Counted from the first letter of the stretch, positions 32,017 to 40,588 are shown. The stretch is DNA of 64,000 bases from Friedmanniella luteola (GCF_900105065.1 NZ_LT629749.1:682001-746000), one strand, 5' to 3'. Numbers and translations: made by a program. Notes: generated by a model from the letters alone, not told the origin.

Positions 32017-33228
32017 TCACCGGGTCGGTGAGGGGGACGGTGACGGCGACGCCGTGCCGGCCAGCGGTGCGGTCACGACGGCCCCGACGAGCCCGGCGAT
32101 CACGCGCTGGCCGGCGTCGTTCGGGTGCAGCCCGTCGGAGGCGTAGAGCCCGCCCCCCGCGGCGGTGGCGGCGGGCATCTGGTCCCGCAGCGAGAGCAGC
32201 CCGACCGAGGGGTTGGCGGCGACGAGCTGCGCGATCTGGTCCTGGTAGGTGCCCATCTGGTCGGCGTTGTCCAGCGTCGGGGAGAACTGGTAGGGGAACA
32301 CCCAGTAGATCGACGGCGGGGTGGGCAGCGACATCAGCATGTCGACCAGGCTCTGCGCCTGCTGGCGGAACGTGGCCGGGTCCGTCCCCTGCAGCACGTC
32401 GTTGCCGCCCAGCTCGATGGTCACCAGGTCCGGCGCCAGGGTGCTCGTCGTCTGCCGCCAGCCCTCGAGGTCGGTGAGGAACGGCACCGCCAGGGTGGCC
32501 GAGGACCAGGCGCCGTCGACGGTCGTGATGCCCGAGGTCTCCCCGCCGTCGTAGACCATCAGGCCGGCGAACACCACGTCCGAGGCGGCGGTGACGACGA
32601 CCGTGTGGTCGCCCCCGGTCGCGAAGGTGGCTCGGGTCCGGCTGGCGGGGGCCGGCGTCTCCGTGGTGGTGGAGACGCTGACCGGCGGCCCACCGTCCAC
32701 GGTGTAGCTGAAGGTGCCGGCCAGCGGGGCCCCGACCCAGCACAGGTCGACCGACGTGCCGGTCACCGAGAACGTCAGGCTGGCTCCCGGCGCCATCTCC
32801 AGGGCCTTGTGGCCGAGGTCGGCGAAGCCGTAGCCCGCCTCCGCCGAGCCGTCGCGCATGACCAGCGTGCCCTCGGAGGCGCTGTAGCGGTTGCCCCAGG
32901 GGGAGTCCGGGCCGTAGACCCGCTGGCGGGCGGGGACGTAGTCGGCGCGGCCGCCGCCCGGGTCGGCGGCGTGCAGCGCGTCGGAGACCTGGGTGAACCA
33001 GCGGCTCTCCACGGTCGAGGCGCCCTGGCCCTCGGCGAGGGACTCCCCGATCGAGTACCAGACGGCGGGTTCGGACGCCCGGCCGGCCAGCGCGGCTCGC
33101 CACTGGTCGAGCACCCCCACCGTCCGTGTCGCCGACGGTGCGGGTGCACCGGCGCCGCTGCGGCACGAGCCGGCGGTGAGGAGGACGACGACGACCAGCA
33201 GGCAGGTCAGCAGGGAGCGGGTTCTCAC
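32017..33228 (-). CDS. SGNH/GDSL-family hydrolase, probable lipoprotein
   Basis: A 403-residue exported esterase-like protein. The N-terminus is a lipoprotein signal with lipobox LLTAGSC (Cys at about residue 22). The SGNH blocks are block I SIGESLAEGQG (Ser nucleophile), block III IELGGNDVL and block V DGLHPNDAG. A beta-rich insert (about 135-240) separates blocks I and III. The C-terminus is a Ser-Pro repeat. Substrate unknown; cell-wall sugar O-acetyl esters are typical. It begins 10 bases after the GNAT gene and is probably co-transcribed with it. Confidence 0.83.
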   Translation of the reverse strand: MRTRSLLTCLLVVVVLLTAGSCRSGAGAPAPSATRTVGVLDQWRAALAGRASEPAVWYSIGESLAEGQGASTVESRWFTQVSDALHAADPGGGRADYVPARQRVYGPDSPWGNRYSASEGTLVMRDGSAEAGYGFADLGHKALEMAPGASLTFSVTGTSVDLCWVGAPLAGTFSYTVDGGPPVSVSTTTETPAPASRTRATFATGGDHTVVVTAASDVVFAGLMVYDGGETSGITTVDGAWSSATLAVPFLTDLEGWRQTTSTLAPDLVTIELGGNDVLQGTDPATFRQQAQSLVDMLMSLPTPPSIYWVFPYQFSPTLDNADQMGTYQDQIAQLVAANPSVGLLSLRDQMPAATAAGGGLYASDGLHPNDAGQRVIAGLVGAVVTAPLAGTASPSPSPSPTR

Positions 33229-33238
33229 GCGTCGCCGC

Positions 33239-33736
33239 TCAGCCGATCCAGCGGGCGAACCACACGTCGTCGACCAGCCGGCCGTCGGGCAGGGCGAACT
33301 CGTGGTGGAAGCGGGCCTCCTCGGCGAAGCCGGCGCGCGTGTAGAGGTCGACGGCCGTGGCGTTGGTGGCCAGGGCGCGGACCTCCACCTTGCGGGCGCC
33401 GCGGACGCGGGCCTCCTCCACGGCGGCGGCGAGGAGCTTCGCCCCGATGCCCTGGCCGCGCGCGGCGGGTGAGACCAGCAGGTTCAGCAGCCGGAGGACG
33501 TGGGCGTTGCTGGGTGCCGTGAACTGGCGGTCGAGGTCGACGTGGCCGAGGATCACCCCGTCCGGCTCCTCGACCGCGACGAGGACGTCGCCGGGTTGCC
33601 GGTGGGGCCCGAAGAAGGGCTCGTCGACGCCGGTCCGCGGCCGCGCGCGCAGCTCCAGCGCCCAGGCCGCGTTCTCCAGCGTGGCGAGGGCGTGCTCGTT
33701 CTCCGGCCCGGCCGGGTGAACCTCGATCCACGGCAC
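33239..33736 (-). CDS. GNAT-family N-acetyltransferase
   Basis: A 165-residue acetyltransferase. The acetyl-CoA loop is VSPAARGQGIGAKLLAAAVEEA (about residues 91-112, motif A R/QxxGxG/A), followed by VEVRALATNATAVDLYTRAGF, the usual motif B. Substrate unknown. The mRNA is probably leaderless: TACGGT (33748 to 33743) is six bases from the GTG. It heads a two-gene unit with the SGNH lipoprotein and is divergent from the dioxygenase gene. Confidence 0.86.
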   Translation of the reverse strand: MPWIEVHPAGPENEHALATLENAAWALELRARPRTGVDEPFFGPHRQPGDVLVAVEEPDGVILGHVDLDRQFTAPSNAHVLRLLNLLVSPAARGQGIGAKLLAAAVEEARVRGARKVEVRALATNATAVDLYTRAGFAEEARFHHEFALPDGRLVDDVWFARWIG

Positions 33737-33764
33737 CGGACGACCGTAGCAGTGGCGGCTTCAC

Positions 33765-33793
33765 TTGATAATTCAACTCATTCCTCGTACACT
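33765..33793 (+). promoter_or_regulatory. strong promoter with TTGA-TCAA operator for the dioxygenase gene
   Basis: TTGATA (33765-33770), a 17-base spacer and TACACT (33788-33793) make a good sigma-70-type promoter. The -35 lies inside TTGATAATTCAA (33765-33776), a TTGA/TCAA palindrome like the one before the nitroreductase gene at 38.5 kb. A MarR-type repressor is a plausible binder. Confidence 0.65.
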
Positions 33794-33838
33794 CGGTGCA
33801 GCGCCAGACGGTGCTGATCCTGCGACCGAGAGCCGACC

Positions 33839-34717
33839 ATGACCTCCCTGTTCGAACGCGGCGTCCCCGCCGGTGCCTACGACGCGTTCCTGCCCGGGGC
33901 GGTGGCCGCCAGCCGCCGTCAGCCGCTGTGGCAGCCGGAGGACGGGCCGCTGCCCTCGCTGTTCCTCAGCCACGGCGCCCCGCCGCTGCTGGACGACCCG
34001 GAGTGGATGGCCAAGCTGCTGGCGTGGTCGCTCTCGATGCCCAAGCCGCGCTCGATCCTCATCGTCAGCGCGCACTGGGAGTCCGCCCCGCTCTCGCTGT
34101 CCTCGAGCGTGGCGGCCGCCCCGCTGGTCTACGACTTCGGCGGCTTCCACCCCCGCTACTACGCGCTGACCTACCCGACGCCCGACGCCTCGGCGCTGGC
34201 GTCGCGGGTGCACGCGGTGATGGGTGACGCGACCCCGGTGCACGAGCACGCCGAGCGCGGCCTGGACCACGGCGCCTGGGTGCCGCTGATGGTGATGTAC
34301 CCGCTGGCCGACGTGCCCGTCCTGCAGCTGAGCCTGCCCACGGAGGACCCGGGCGACCTGCTGGCCCTCGGCGGCCGTCTCCGCGCCCTGCGCGAGGAGG
34401 GCGTGCTGGTCATCGGATCGGGTTTCACCACGCACGGGCTGCCGTTCCTGACCCGCGCCAACGCCGCCGGGGAGGTGCCCACCTGGTCCTCCGACTTCGA
34501 CCAGTGGGCGGCCGAGCTGCTGGCGGCGGGCGACGTCGACGGGCTCGCCGGCTTCCGCGACCACGCGCCCGGCATGCCCTGGTGCCACCCGACGGTCGAG
34601 CACTTCATCCCGATGTTCGTCACCTTCGGCGCCGCCTCCGCCCCGCCCGCGTCGGCCCTCACCACCATCGACGGCTACATGATGGGGCTGTCCCGCCGAT
34701 CGTTCCAGCTGGGATGA
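33839..34717 (+). CDS. DODA-type extradiol ring-cleavage dioxygenase (LigB superfamily)
   Basis: A 292-residue class III extradiol dioxygenase of the YgiD/DODA group, which opens catechol-type rings with a metal ion. Metal and active-site motifs are FLSHGAPPLL, IVSAHWES, the central GLDHGAWVPLMVMYP, and GSGFTTHGLPFL. Length fits the family. The quinone/catechol detoxification role fits the promoter, which looks inducible. It is followed after 72 bases by ybaK. Confidence 0.88.
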   Translation: MTSLFERGVPAGAYDAFLPGAVAASRRQPLWQPEDGPLPSLFLSHGAPPLLDDPEWMAKLLAWSLSMPKPRSILIVSAHWESAPLSLSSSVAAAPLVYDFGGFHPRYYALTYPTPDASALASRVHAVMGDATPVHEHAERGLDHGAWVPLMVMYPLADVPVLQLSLPTEDPGDLLALGGRLRALREEGVLVIGSGFTTHGLPFLTRANAAGEVPTWSSDFDQWAAELLAAGDVDGLAGFRDHAPGMPWCHPTVEHFIPMFVTFGAASAPPASALTTIDGYMMGLSRRSFQLG

Positions 34718-34718
34718 G

Positions 34719-34738
34719 CCCTTCGACGGGCTGATGGG
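34719..34738. repeat. dispersed element (degenerate copy)
   Basis: CCCTTCGACGGGCTGATGGG starts one base after the dioxygenase stop and is a diverged copy of the CCTTCGACAGGCTCAGG family. Confidence 0.5.
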
Positions 34739-34789
34739 GAAGCGGACGGGCTCACGGCGCGACAGCGCGGCATCCGGCACGATGGAGCC

Positions 34790-35275
34790 GTGACCGAGCC
34801 GCAGCAGACCTGGCCCGCCGGCGTCGGACGGATGCTGGCGGGGGCGGCCGAGCGCGGCCTCGCCGTGGAGGTGCGGCCCCGGCCGGCGGCCCGCAGCCTG
34901 GAGGAGGCGGCCGGGCTGCTCGGGATCACCCCGGCCGACATCGCCAAGACGCTGGTGCTGCGCCGCTCCGACGGCAGCTACCTGTTCGCCGTGCTGCCCG
35001 GCGACACCCAGCTGGCGTGGCCGAAGTTCCGTGCCCTGGTCGGGGTGAACAAGCTGACGCTGCCCGACGCCGCCGAGGCCCTGGCCGCCACGGGCTACGC
35101 CCGGGGGACGATCACGCCGGTGGGCAGCACCACGGCCTGGCCGCTCTGGGTCGACACCCGGCTGGCCGGTCGACGGGTCGCGATGGGTGCGGGGGACCAC
35201 GGGTTCAGCGCCTTCCTCGACGCCGACGCGCTGGTCACCGCCTACGCCGGCACGGTCGCCGACCTGGCCGGCTGA
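34790..35275 (+). CDS. ybaK: YbaK/EbsC-type Cys-tRNA(Pro) deacylase
   Basis: A 161-residue trans-editing enzyme that hydrolyses Cys-tRNA(Pro) mischarged by prolyl-tRNA synthetase. The YbaK fold is seen in ITPADIAKTLVLRRSDGSYLFAVLPGD, the conserved lysine region VGVNKLTLPD, and GSTTAWPLWVDTRL. GTG 34790 has a weak leaderless signal (CACGAT six bases before) and no ribosome site. Confidence 0.88.
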   Translation: MTEPQQTWPAGVGRMLAGAAERGLAVEVRPRPAARSLEEAAGLLGITPADIAKTLVLRRSDGSYLFAVLPGDTQLAWPKFRALVGVNKLTLPDAAEALAATGYARGTITPVGSTTAWPLWVDTRLAGRRVAMGAGDHGFSAFLDADALVTAYAGTVADLAG

Positions 35276-35325
35276 GCCCGCCGCGACGGCCGGGGAACGT
35301 GCGCCGCCGCCCTACACTTCCCGGC

Positions 35326-36378
35326 ATGGCCAAGACGGGGGTCCTCAGCCGACGCGTGCTCGCGACGGTCTGGCTGGTGGTCGGGGCCGCGATGGTCGCC
35401 GTCCCGGTCTGGCTCGGCTGGACGCGCTGGCAGCCGGTGCTGATGGGCCACCCGCTGATGCTCGGGCTCACCATCGGCTGCGGACTGCTCGGTTTCGTCG
35501 CCCTGGCCTGGGCCTTCGCCAGCCTGGTGCTCGGGGACCGCTCCGAGGACGACGAGACCCGCCCCCGCACCGAGCGGCAGCGGGCCCGGCGGGCCAGCCG
35601 ACGGATCGCCCTCGCCGTGCCGGCGCTGTTCGTCTGCGTGCTGCTGGTGGGCGCCCTCGCCTGGTCGCGACCGTTCCCCGCCTCGCCCGTCGCCGTCGCG
35701 GCCATGCGCTCCGGGGGTGACGTCCGGGTGTCGGACCGGCTGACCTGGTTCGAGATGGCCTCGACCGCCCGGGACGACGACGACCAGGTGGTCCGGCCCA
35801 CCACCGGGCTGGTCTTCGTGCCCGGCGCCCGCGTCGACCCCCGCGCCTACGCCAACGTCCTGCGACCGCTGGCCCGGGCGGGCTACCTCGTCACCGTCCT
35901 CAAGGAGCCGTTCGGGGTGTCCTTCGTCGACGCGGGCCACCCGGAGCGGGTGATGGCCGCCCACCCCGAGATCGCCCAGTGGGTGGTCGCCGGGCACTCG
36001 CTCGGTGGCGTCACCGCCGCCTCCTTCGCCGACGGCACCCCGACGGTCGGCGACGCCCGGGTGGCGGGGCTCGTGCTGTGGGCGTCCTACCCGGCGCGTC
36101 GGCTGGAGCGCCCCGACCTCCGCGTCACGTCGGTGGCGGGCGAGCGGGACGGCCTGAGCACCCCGGCCACGATCGACGCGGCCAAGGACGACCTGCCGCC
36201 CGACACCACCTACGTGGTGGTGCCCGGCGCGGTGCACAGCTGGTTCGGCGACTACGGCGACCAGCCGGGCGACGGGACGCCCACGGGCGACCGGGCGGCG
36301 GCGCAGGCGCAGATCACGAAGGCCACCCGGGCCGTGCTGGCCGCGGTGACCCCGAAGCCGCCCGCGAAGAAGAAGTAG
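35326..36378 (+). CDS. membrane-anchored alpha/beta hydrolase
   Basis: A 350-residue protein with two N-terminal membrane segments (about 10-30 and 43-68), a third near 91-112, and an external alpha/beta hydrolase domain. The nucleophile elbow is AGHSLGG (S225), followed by a probable Asp in GERDGLS and His in HSWFGDYG. The Lys-rich end is PPAKKK. ATG 35326 is chosen over the longer frame from 35017, which overlaps ybaK; TACACT seven bases upstream indicates a leaderless mRNA. Substrate unknown. Confidence 0.82.
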   Translation: MAKTGVLSRRVLATVWLVVGAAMVAVPVWLGWTRWQPVLMGHPLMLGLTIGCGLLGFVALAWAFASLVLGDRSEDDETRPRTERQRARRASRRIALAVPALFVCVLLVGALAWSRPFPASPVAVAAMRSGGDVRVSDRLTWFEMASTARDDDDQVVRPTTGLVFVPGARVDPRAYANVLRPLARAGYLVTVLKEPFGVSFVDAGHPERVMAAHPEIAQWVVAGHSLGGVTAASFADGTPTVGDARVAGLVLWASYPARRLERPDLRVTSVAGERDGLSTPATIDAAKDDLPPDTTYVVVPGAVHSWFGDYGDQPGDGTPTGDRAAAQAQITKATRAVLAAVTPKPPAKKK

Positions 36379-36442
36379 CGCCGTCCGCTCCGCCGCCGTC
36401 CCGGGCCGCTCGCCCCGGCGGCACCTCCCTAGGATCAGGGGC

Positions 36443-37825
36443 ATGAGCGCACAGGGACTGCAGCAGGCCCAGGACAAGATGGTCGCCGCCGGGGTGAACC
36501 CGCAGGCCATCGAGGTCTTCAGCCACTACTACCACCAGCTCGAGGAGGGCGTCAGCGGCGTCATCTCCGAGGACAGCATCGACCCGCTGGAGGACCCCGA
36601 CCTGCTCAGCGACGTCACGATCAGCGACGAGGAGGCCCGGTCCGCCCTCGCCGCCACCGTGATCATCAAGCTCAACGGCGGGCTCGGCACGTCGATGGGG
36701 CTGGACCGCGCCAAGTCCCTGCTGACCGTCCGGGACGGCAAGAGCTTCCTCGACCTCATCGTCGACCAGGTCCGCGCCGCCCGCGCCAGCTCCGGCGCCA
36801 CCCTGCCGCTGGTCTTCATGAACAGCTTCCGCACCCGCGAGGACACCCTCGCCGCCCTGGCCGGCTACGACGACCTCGCCGTCGAGGGCCTCGACCTCGA
36901 CTTCCTGCAGAGCCAGGAGCCCCGGCTGCGCGCCGACGACCTGACGCCGGTCGCGTGGCCGGCGGACCCGACGCTTGAGTGGTGCCCGCCCGGGCACGGC
37001 GACCTCTACCCGGCGCTGGAGGCGTCCGGTCTCCTGGACCGGCTGCTGGCGCTGGGCTACCGCTACGCCTCCGTCTCCAACTCCGACAACCTGGGCGCTG
37101 CCCCCGACGCCACCATCGCCGGCTGGTTCGCCGCCAGCGGTGCCCCCTACGCGGCCGAGATCTGCCGTCGGACGGCGGCGGACCGCAAGGGCGGTCACCT
37201 GGCCGTCCGCAAGGCGGACCGCCAGCTGATCCTGCGCGACACCGCGCAGACGGCCAAGGAGGAGATGCACTACTTCACCGACGAGCACCGGCACCCGTAC
37301 TTCCACACCAACAACCTGTGGTTCGACCTCCAGGTGCTCTCCCGCACCCTCAAGGAGCGGGGGTCGGTGCTGGGCCTGCCGCTGATCAAGAACGAGAAGA
37401 CGGTCGACCCCGCCGACCCGACCTCGACGCCGGTGGTCCAGATCGAGTGCGCGATGGGTGCGGCGGTCGAGGTCTTCGACGGCGCGACGGCGATCGGTGT
37501 CGGCCGCGAGCGCTTCCTGCCGGTCAAGACGACGAATGACCTGCTGCTGCTGCGCTCCGACGTCTACGAGGTCGACGACGCGGGCCACCTGGTGCGGGTG
37601 ACCGACCCGGCGCCACTGGTCGACCTGGCCGGCGACCACTACAAGACGATCTCGGCCTTCGACGCGCGCTTCCCGGCCGGCGCCCCGTCGCTCCGGCGGG
37701 CCAGCGGCCTGGCCGTCGAGGGGGACTGGACCTTCGAGGCCGACGTCACCGTCGTCGGCGCCGGACGGCTGCCCGACGAGGGCGGGCCGCGCACCGTGCC
37801 CGCCGGGACCGTGCTGCAGGGCTGA
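36443..37825 (+). CDS. UTP-glucose-1-phosphate uridylyltransferase (UDPGP/UGP2 type)
   Basis: A 460-residue nucleotidyltransferase of the eukaryote-like UDPGP family, making UDP-glucose from UTP and glucose 1-phosphate. The nucleotide loop is KLNGGLGTSMGLDRAKSLL (about residues 74-92). Other motifs are FMNSFRTREDT, CPPGHGDLYPALEASGLLD, SVSNSDNLGA and the Lys region GRERFLPVKTTNDLLLLRSD. This differs from bacterial GalU. A leaderless -10 TAGGAT lies seven bases before the ATG. UDP-galactose or UDP-GlcNAc specificity is possible but less likely. Confidence 0.88.
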   Translation: MSAQGLQQAQDKMVAAGVNPQAIEVFSHYYHQLEEGVSGVISEDSIDPLEDPDLLSDVTISDEEARSALAATVIIKLNGGLGTSMGLDRAKSLLTVRDGKSFLDLIVDQVRAARASSGATLPLVFMNSFRTREDTLAALAGYDDLAVEGLDLDFLQSQEPRLRADDLTPVAWPADPTLEWCPPGHGDLYPALEASGLLDRLLALGYRYASVSNSDNLGAAPDATIAGWFAASGAPYAAEICRRTAADRKGGHLAVRKADRQLILRDTAQTAKEEMHYFTDEHRHPYFHTNNLWFDLQVLSRTLKERGSVLGLPLIKNEKTVDPADPTSTPVVQIECAMGAAVEVFDGATAIGVGRERFLPVKTTNDLLLLRSDVYEVDDAGHLVRVTDPAPLVDLAGDHYKTISAFDARFPAGAPSLRRASGLAVEGDWTFEADVTVVGAGRLPDEGGPRTVPAGTVLQG

Positions 37826-37854
37826 GCGGACCAGCGCCGGCTGGCCGCGGTCGA

Positions 37855-37888
37855 CGGGGGCCCGCACCCCCAGGGGTGCGGGCCCCCG
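37855..37888. terminator. 16-bp perfect hairpin terminator
   Basis: CGGGGGCCCGCACCCC (37855-37870) and its exact complement (37873-37888) are two bases apart. It serves the convergent UDPGP and nitroreductase genes. Confidence 0.85.
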
Positions 37889-37900
37889 TGCCCGTCGTGG

Positions 37901-38548
37901 TCAGACGGTGGTGACGACCTCGTCGTAGCCCAGCCGCGGCTGGCGCGGGCGGTAGGACTCCGCCGAGGGGTGGCCCAGGTTGACCACCATGAAGACGCGG
38001 TGGCGGCCGTCGGGGAAGAACTCCCGGCTGACGGCGTCGGCGTCGAAGCCGCCCATCGGACCGGCGGCCAGGCCCGCGGCGCGGACGGCCAGGATGAAGT
38101 AGCCCGCCTGCAGCACGGCGTTGGTGTGGGCCGCGGCGGCGCGACCGGCCTCGTCGGCGAACCCGGCCTTCGCGTTCGGGTAGACGGGGAAGACACGGTC
38201 CAGCTCGTCGTGGAAGTCGACGTCGGCGGCCAGCAGCGCCACCAGGGGGGCCGCGCCGGTCCGCTCCTTGTTGCCGCCGGCCATGTGCTCGACCAGACGC
38301 GCCCGAGCCTCGGGGGAGCGGACGAGCACCATCCGGAGGGGCTGGGTGTTCATCGCCGTCGGACCCCACTTGAGGAGGTCGTGCACGGCGCGCACCTGGG
38401 CGTCGGTGACGGGCTGGTCGGAGAAGCGGTAGGCGGTGGCCGCCTGTCGGAAGAGCTGGTCGGCGACCCCCGCCGGGACGGCGAGCGGGGCGTCGAACTC
38501 CTGCTCGAAGGCGTTCAGGTCGGCGGCGTTCACATCGAGGTCGGTCAC
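37901..38548 (-). CDS. nitroreductase family protein, malonic semialdehyde reductase (RutE)-like
   Basis: A 215-residue FMN oxidoreductase. Motifs are YRFSDQPVTDAQVRAVHDLLKWGPTAMNTQPLR (FMN phosphate and ring contacts, read in parts), AAPLVALLAA, and YFILAVRAAGLAAGPMGGFD, characteristic of the RutE/HadB branch that reduces malonic semialdehyde, quinones or nitro compounds with NAD(P)H. GTG 38548 is preferred over a TTG at 38566. A TTGA/TCAA motif just upstream is shared with the ring-cleavage dioxygenase promoter. Confidence 0.86.
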   Translation of the reverse strand: MTDLDVNAADLNAFEQEFDAPLAVPAGVADQLFRQAATAYRFSDQPVTDAQVRAVHDLLKWGPTAMNTQPLRMVLVRSPEARARLVEHMAGGNKERTGAAPLVALLAADVDFHDELDRVFPVYPNAKAGFADEAGRAAAAHTNAVLQAGYFILAVRAAGLAAGPMGGFDADAVSREFFPDGRHRVFMVVNLGHPSAESYRPRQPRLGYDEVVTTV

Positions 38549-38549
38549 G

Positions 38550-38570
38550 GTTGATTCAACGTTCAATTAG
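38550..38570. promoter_or_regulatory. TTGA-TCAA type operator before the nitroreductase gene
   Basis: GTTGATTCAAC (38550-38560) is palindromic except at its centre, and is followed by GTTCAATTAG. The AT-rich motif directly abuts the proposed start. It resembles the TTGATAATTCAA at 33765-33776. Confidence 0.5.
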
Positions 38571-38661
38571 TTTGGCTATTCCTCCGTCCGTGCGACGCCC
38601 GTCACGACGGGCCTCCGCCCGGTCTGCGACCATGGGTGGCTCTCGACCAGCCGGAGGTGTC

Positions 38662-39006
38662 ATGGACGACCAGCACGTGCCCGCCTGGCACGAGGCGCTG
38701 GCCTACGCCGTGACCGGTGTCCGCTTCGACGACCTCGGGCGCCAGCCCCGTCCCGACCTCGACGCCCTGACCGCGCTGCTGCGCCCGCGCCTGGGCGCGG
38801 AGGTCGACGTCGCCGAGCTGACCCGGGCCCACCCGCTGCCGGCCGACCTCGCCGAGGGTCTGGGTGCGGCCCAGCTGGGGGCGGCGCTGGCGGAGCTCCG
38901 CCGCCGGCTGACCGGGCCGTCGCCGACCGTGGTTGCCGGCGAGCGACCGCTCACCGCCGACGAGCGCCGCCTGCTGCAGGACGTGCCGCCCCACCACGGC
39001 GTCTGA
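38662..39006 (+). CDS. small hypothetical protein
   Basis: A 114-residue soluble, acidic, helical protein with no motif that I recognise. It starts DDQHVPAWHEALAYAVTGV and ends VPPHHGV. ATG 38662 is supported by GGAGGTG seven bases before; an upstream extension of the frame is not. It is alone and converges with mscL. Confidence 0.7.
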   Translation: MDDQHVPAWHEALAYAVTGVRFDDLGRQPRPDLDALTALLRPRLGAEVDVAELTRAHPLPADLAEGLGAAQLGAALAELRRRLTGPSPTVVAGERPLTADERRLLQDVPPHHGV

Positions 39007-39030
39007 GGCGGAGCGGCGGCCGGTTCTGCG

Positions 39031-39396
39031 TCAGCCCCGGTTCTGCGCCCGGAGCAGGTCGCGGATCTCGGCCAGCAGGTCCTCGGTGGACGCGGCCTGC
39101 TCGGGCTCGTCGGCCTTGCGGACCCGGCTGAACCGGTTGTAGGGGACGACGACGGCGAAGTACAGCACGGCCGCGGTGAGGACGAAGGTGATCAGCGCGG
39201 TCAGGAAGTTGCCGACGTTGATGCCGCGCACGGCGACGTCGCTGAGCCCCTCCACCCGCACGACCAGACCCAGCAGGTCGAGGACGATGCTGGTGAACGC
39301 CTGGACGACCGCGGCGAAGACGGTGCCCATGATGAAGGCCACCGCCAGCTCGATGAGGTTCCCCCGCAGGAGGAACTCCTTGAATCCCTGCAGCAT
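39031..39396 (-). CDS. mscL: large-conductance mechanosensitive channel
   Basis: A 121-residue MscL, which opens under membrane tension to release solutes. The N-terminal amphipathic helix GFKEFLLRGNLIELAVAFIMG leads into TM1; TM2 is about residues 65-90 (FLTALITFVLTAAVLYFAVVVPYNRF). The charged C-terminal helix (EDLLAEIRDLLRAQ) ends the protein. A GGAGGAAG ribosome site precedes the ATG. It lies downstream of the SAF and FmdB genes on the same strand. Confidence 0.97.
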   Translation of the reverse strand: MLQGFKEFLLRGNLIELAVAFIMGTVFAAVVQAFTSIVLDLLGLVVRVEGLSDVAVRGINVGNFLTALITFVLTAAVLYFAVVVPYNRFSRVRKADEPEQAASTEDLLAEIRDLLRAQNRG

Positions 39397-39477
39397 CGTG
39401 CTTCCTCCGGCGAGTTCGGTGATCGGGCTGGGACGCCGGACGGTAGCAGGGCGACGCCGGGGCGGGCGGGACTGCGG

Positions 39478-40194
39478 TCAGTGCCAGGTCAGGGTCAGCG
39501 GACCCGCCACCGCCGCCCGGGCGAGCGCCGTCGCGGTGCCCGTCGGCACCTCGACCAGCACGAGACCTCCGTCACTGCCGGTCGCGGTCTCCTCGTCCAC
39601 GTGCGGCACGGTCACCACCCGGGCGCTCCGGGCGACGACGGACGCGCCGCCGCCCTGCTCGTCCGTGCCGACCAGGTCGACCACGTCCCCGGGCCGCAGC
39701 AGGGTCACCAGGCCGGGGTCGGAGAGCCGGACCGGCGCCACCACCCGTCCGGACGCCGGTCCGGCCCGGGGAGCGACCAGGGCCAGCGGCGTCAGCACCT
39801 GACCCTGGGCGACCGGTGCGCTGACCGCGCGGCCGACCGCCTGCTCCGCCGCCGTGAGGGCGCCGGCGGGCAGGTCGGCGGCCCGGAGAGGCCGACGCTG
39901 CAGGTCGGCCGCCGTCAGCACGCTGCCGCCGGCCAGCTCGTGCGCGGCGACCAGCACGGTGCGCTCGGGCGGGCCCTCGGGCAGGGCGGCCGAGACCGCC
40001 GTGAGGACGGCGAGGGCCGCGGCGACCGCGGCCAGCGGACGCCGGTGCCAGGAGGCGGCGCGCAGCAGCGTGCGGAGGGGGTGACGCCGACCCGGCCCGG
40101 TCAGGGCGGCGGGCCGGCGACGGGTGCGCGGGGACGGCGGGAAGGTCACGCCGTCAGTCTCGGGACGCGCCGCCGGGGCGTGCGCGTCGTCCAC
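39478..40194 (-). CDS. SAF-domain protein, CpaB/RcpC-like
   Basis: A 238-residue protein with one membrane helix near residues 50-70 (RPLAAVAAALAVLTAVSAAL) and an exported SAF domain (ERTVLVAAHELAGGSVLTAADLQRRPLRAADLPAGAL). This is the CpaB/flagella basal body P-ring-like fold. A second beta domain (PVRLSDPGLVTLLRPGDVVDLVG) follows. In pilus systems CpaB supports the secretin, but no pilus gene is here. The start is either GTG 40194, four bases after the fmdB stop, or GTG 40149. It is probably in one operon with the Ruc-like gene. Confidence 0.8.
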   Translation of the reverse strand: MDDAHAPAARPETDGVTFPPSPRTRRRPAALTGPGRRHPLRTLLRAASWHRRPLAAVAAALAVLTAVSAALPEGPPERTVLVAAHELAGGSVLTAADLQRRPLRAADLPAGALTAAEQAVGRAVSAPVAQGQVLTPLALVAPRAGPASGRVVAPVRLSDPGLVTLLRPGDVVDLVGTDEQGGGASVVARSARVVTVPHVDEETATGSDGGLVLVEVPTGTATALARAAVAGPLTLTWH

Positions 40195-40198
40195 AGCC

Positions 40199-40588
40199 CT
40201 AGGAGCTGGCGGCCTTGCTGGGTGTGGACGAGGACGAGGACGAGCCGCTGCCGGAGGACTCCTTGGCCAGCGCCGACGTCCCCTGCGGGCCCGAGCCGTT
40301 GGTGCCCGAGCCGTTGCTGCCCGAGCCGTTGCTGCCCGAGCCGCTGCCGGCGGTCTCCTTGGCGGGCGTGGAGCTGCTGCCTCCCCCGGAGGAGCCGTTC
40401 TCGGACGGGGCCTTGCGGCTGTCGGTGCGGTAGAAGCCCGAGCCCTTGAAGACGACGCCGACCGCGTTGTACACCTTGCGGAGGGAGCCGCCGCAGTTCG
40501 GGCACTCGGTCAGCGCCGCGTCGGTGAACTTCTGCACGGCCTCGAGGTCGTGCCCGCACTCGGTGCACCGGTACTGGTAGGTAGGCAT
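40199..40588 (-). CDS. FmdB-type zinc ribbon protein, Ruc-like chaperone
   Basis: A 129-residue protein. The N-terminal FmdB zinc ribbon has paired cysteines YRCTECGH and ECPNCGG. The second half is a disordered Gly/Ser/Asn-rich tail with repeats of GSGSN. This matches mycobacterial Rv0991c (Ruc), a redox-regulated chaperone for unfolded proteins. Upstream is a CIRCE-like element, consistent with HrcA-controlled heat-shock induction. ATG 40588 follows GGAGAG. The SAF gene starts four bases after its stop. Confidence 0.87.
   Translation of the reverse strand: MPTYQYRCTECGHDLEAVQKFTDAALTECPNCGGSLRKVYNAVGVVFKGSGFYRTDSRKAPSENGSSGGGSSSTPAKETAGSGSGSNGSGSNGSGTNGSGPQGTSALAKESSGSGSSSSSSTPSKAASS
40290..40349. 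repeat. four 15-bp tandem repeats inside the FmdB-like gene
   Basis: CCCGAGCCGTTGCTG-type units (40290-40304, 40305-40319, 40320-40334, 40335-40349) encode the GSNGSG repeats of the tail on the minus strand. Length variation by slippage would stay in frame. Confidence 0.8.
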
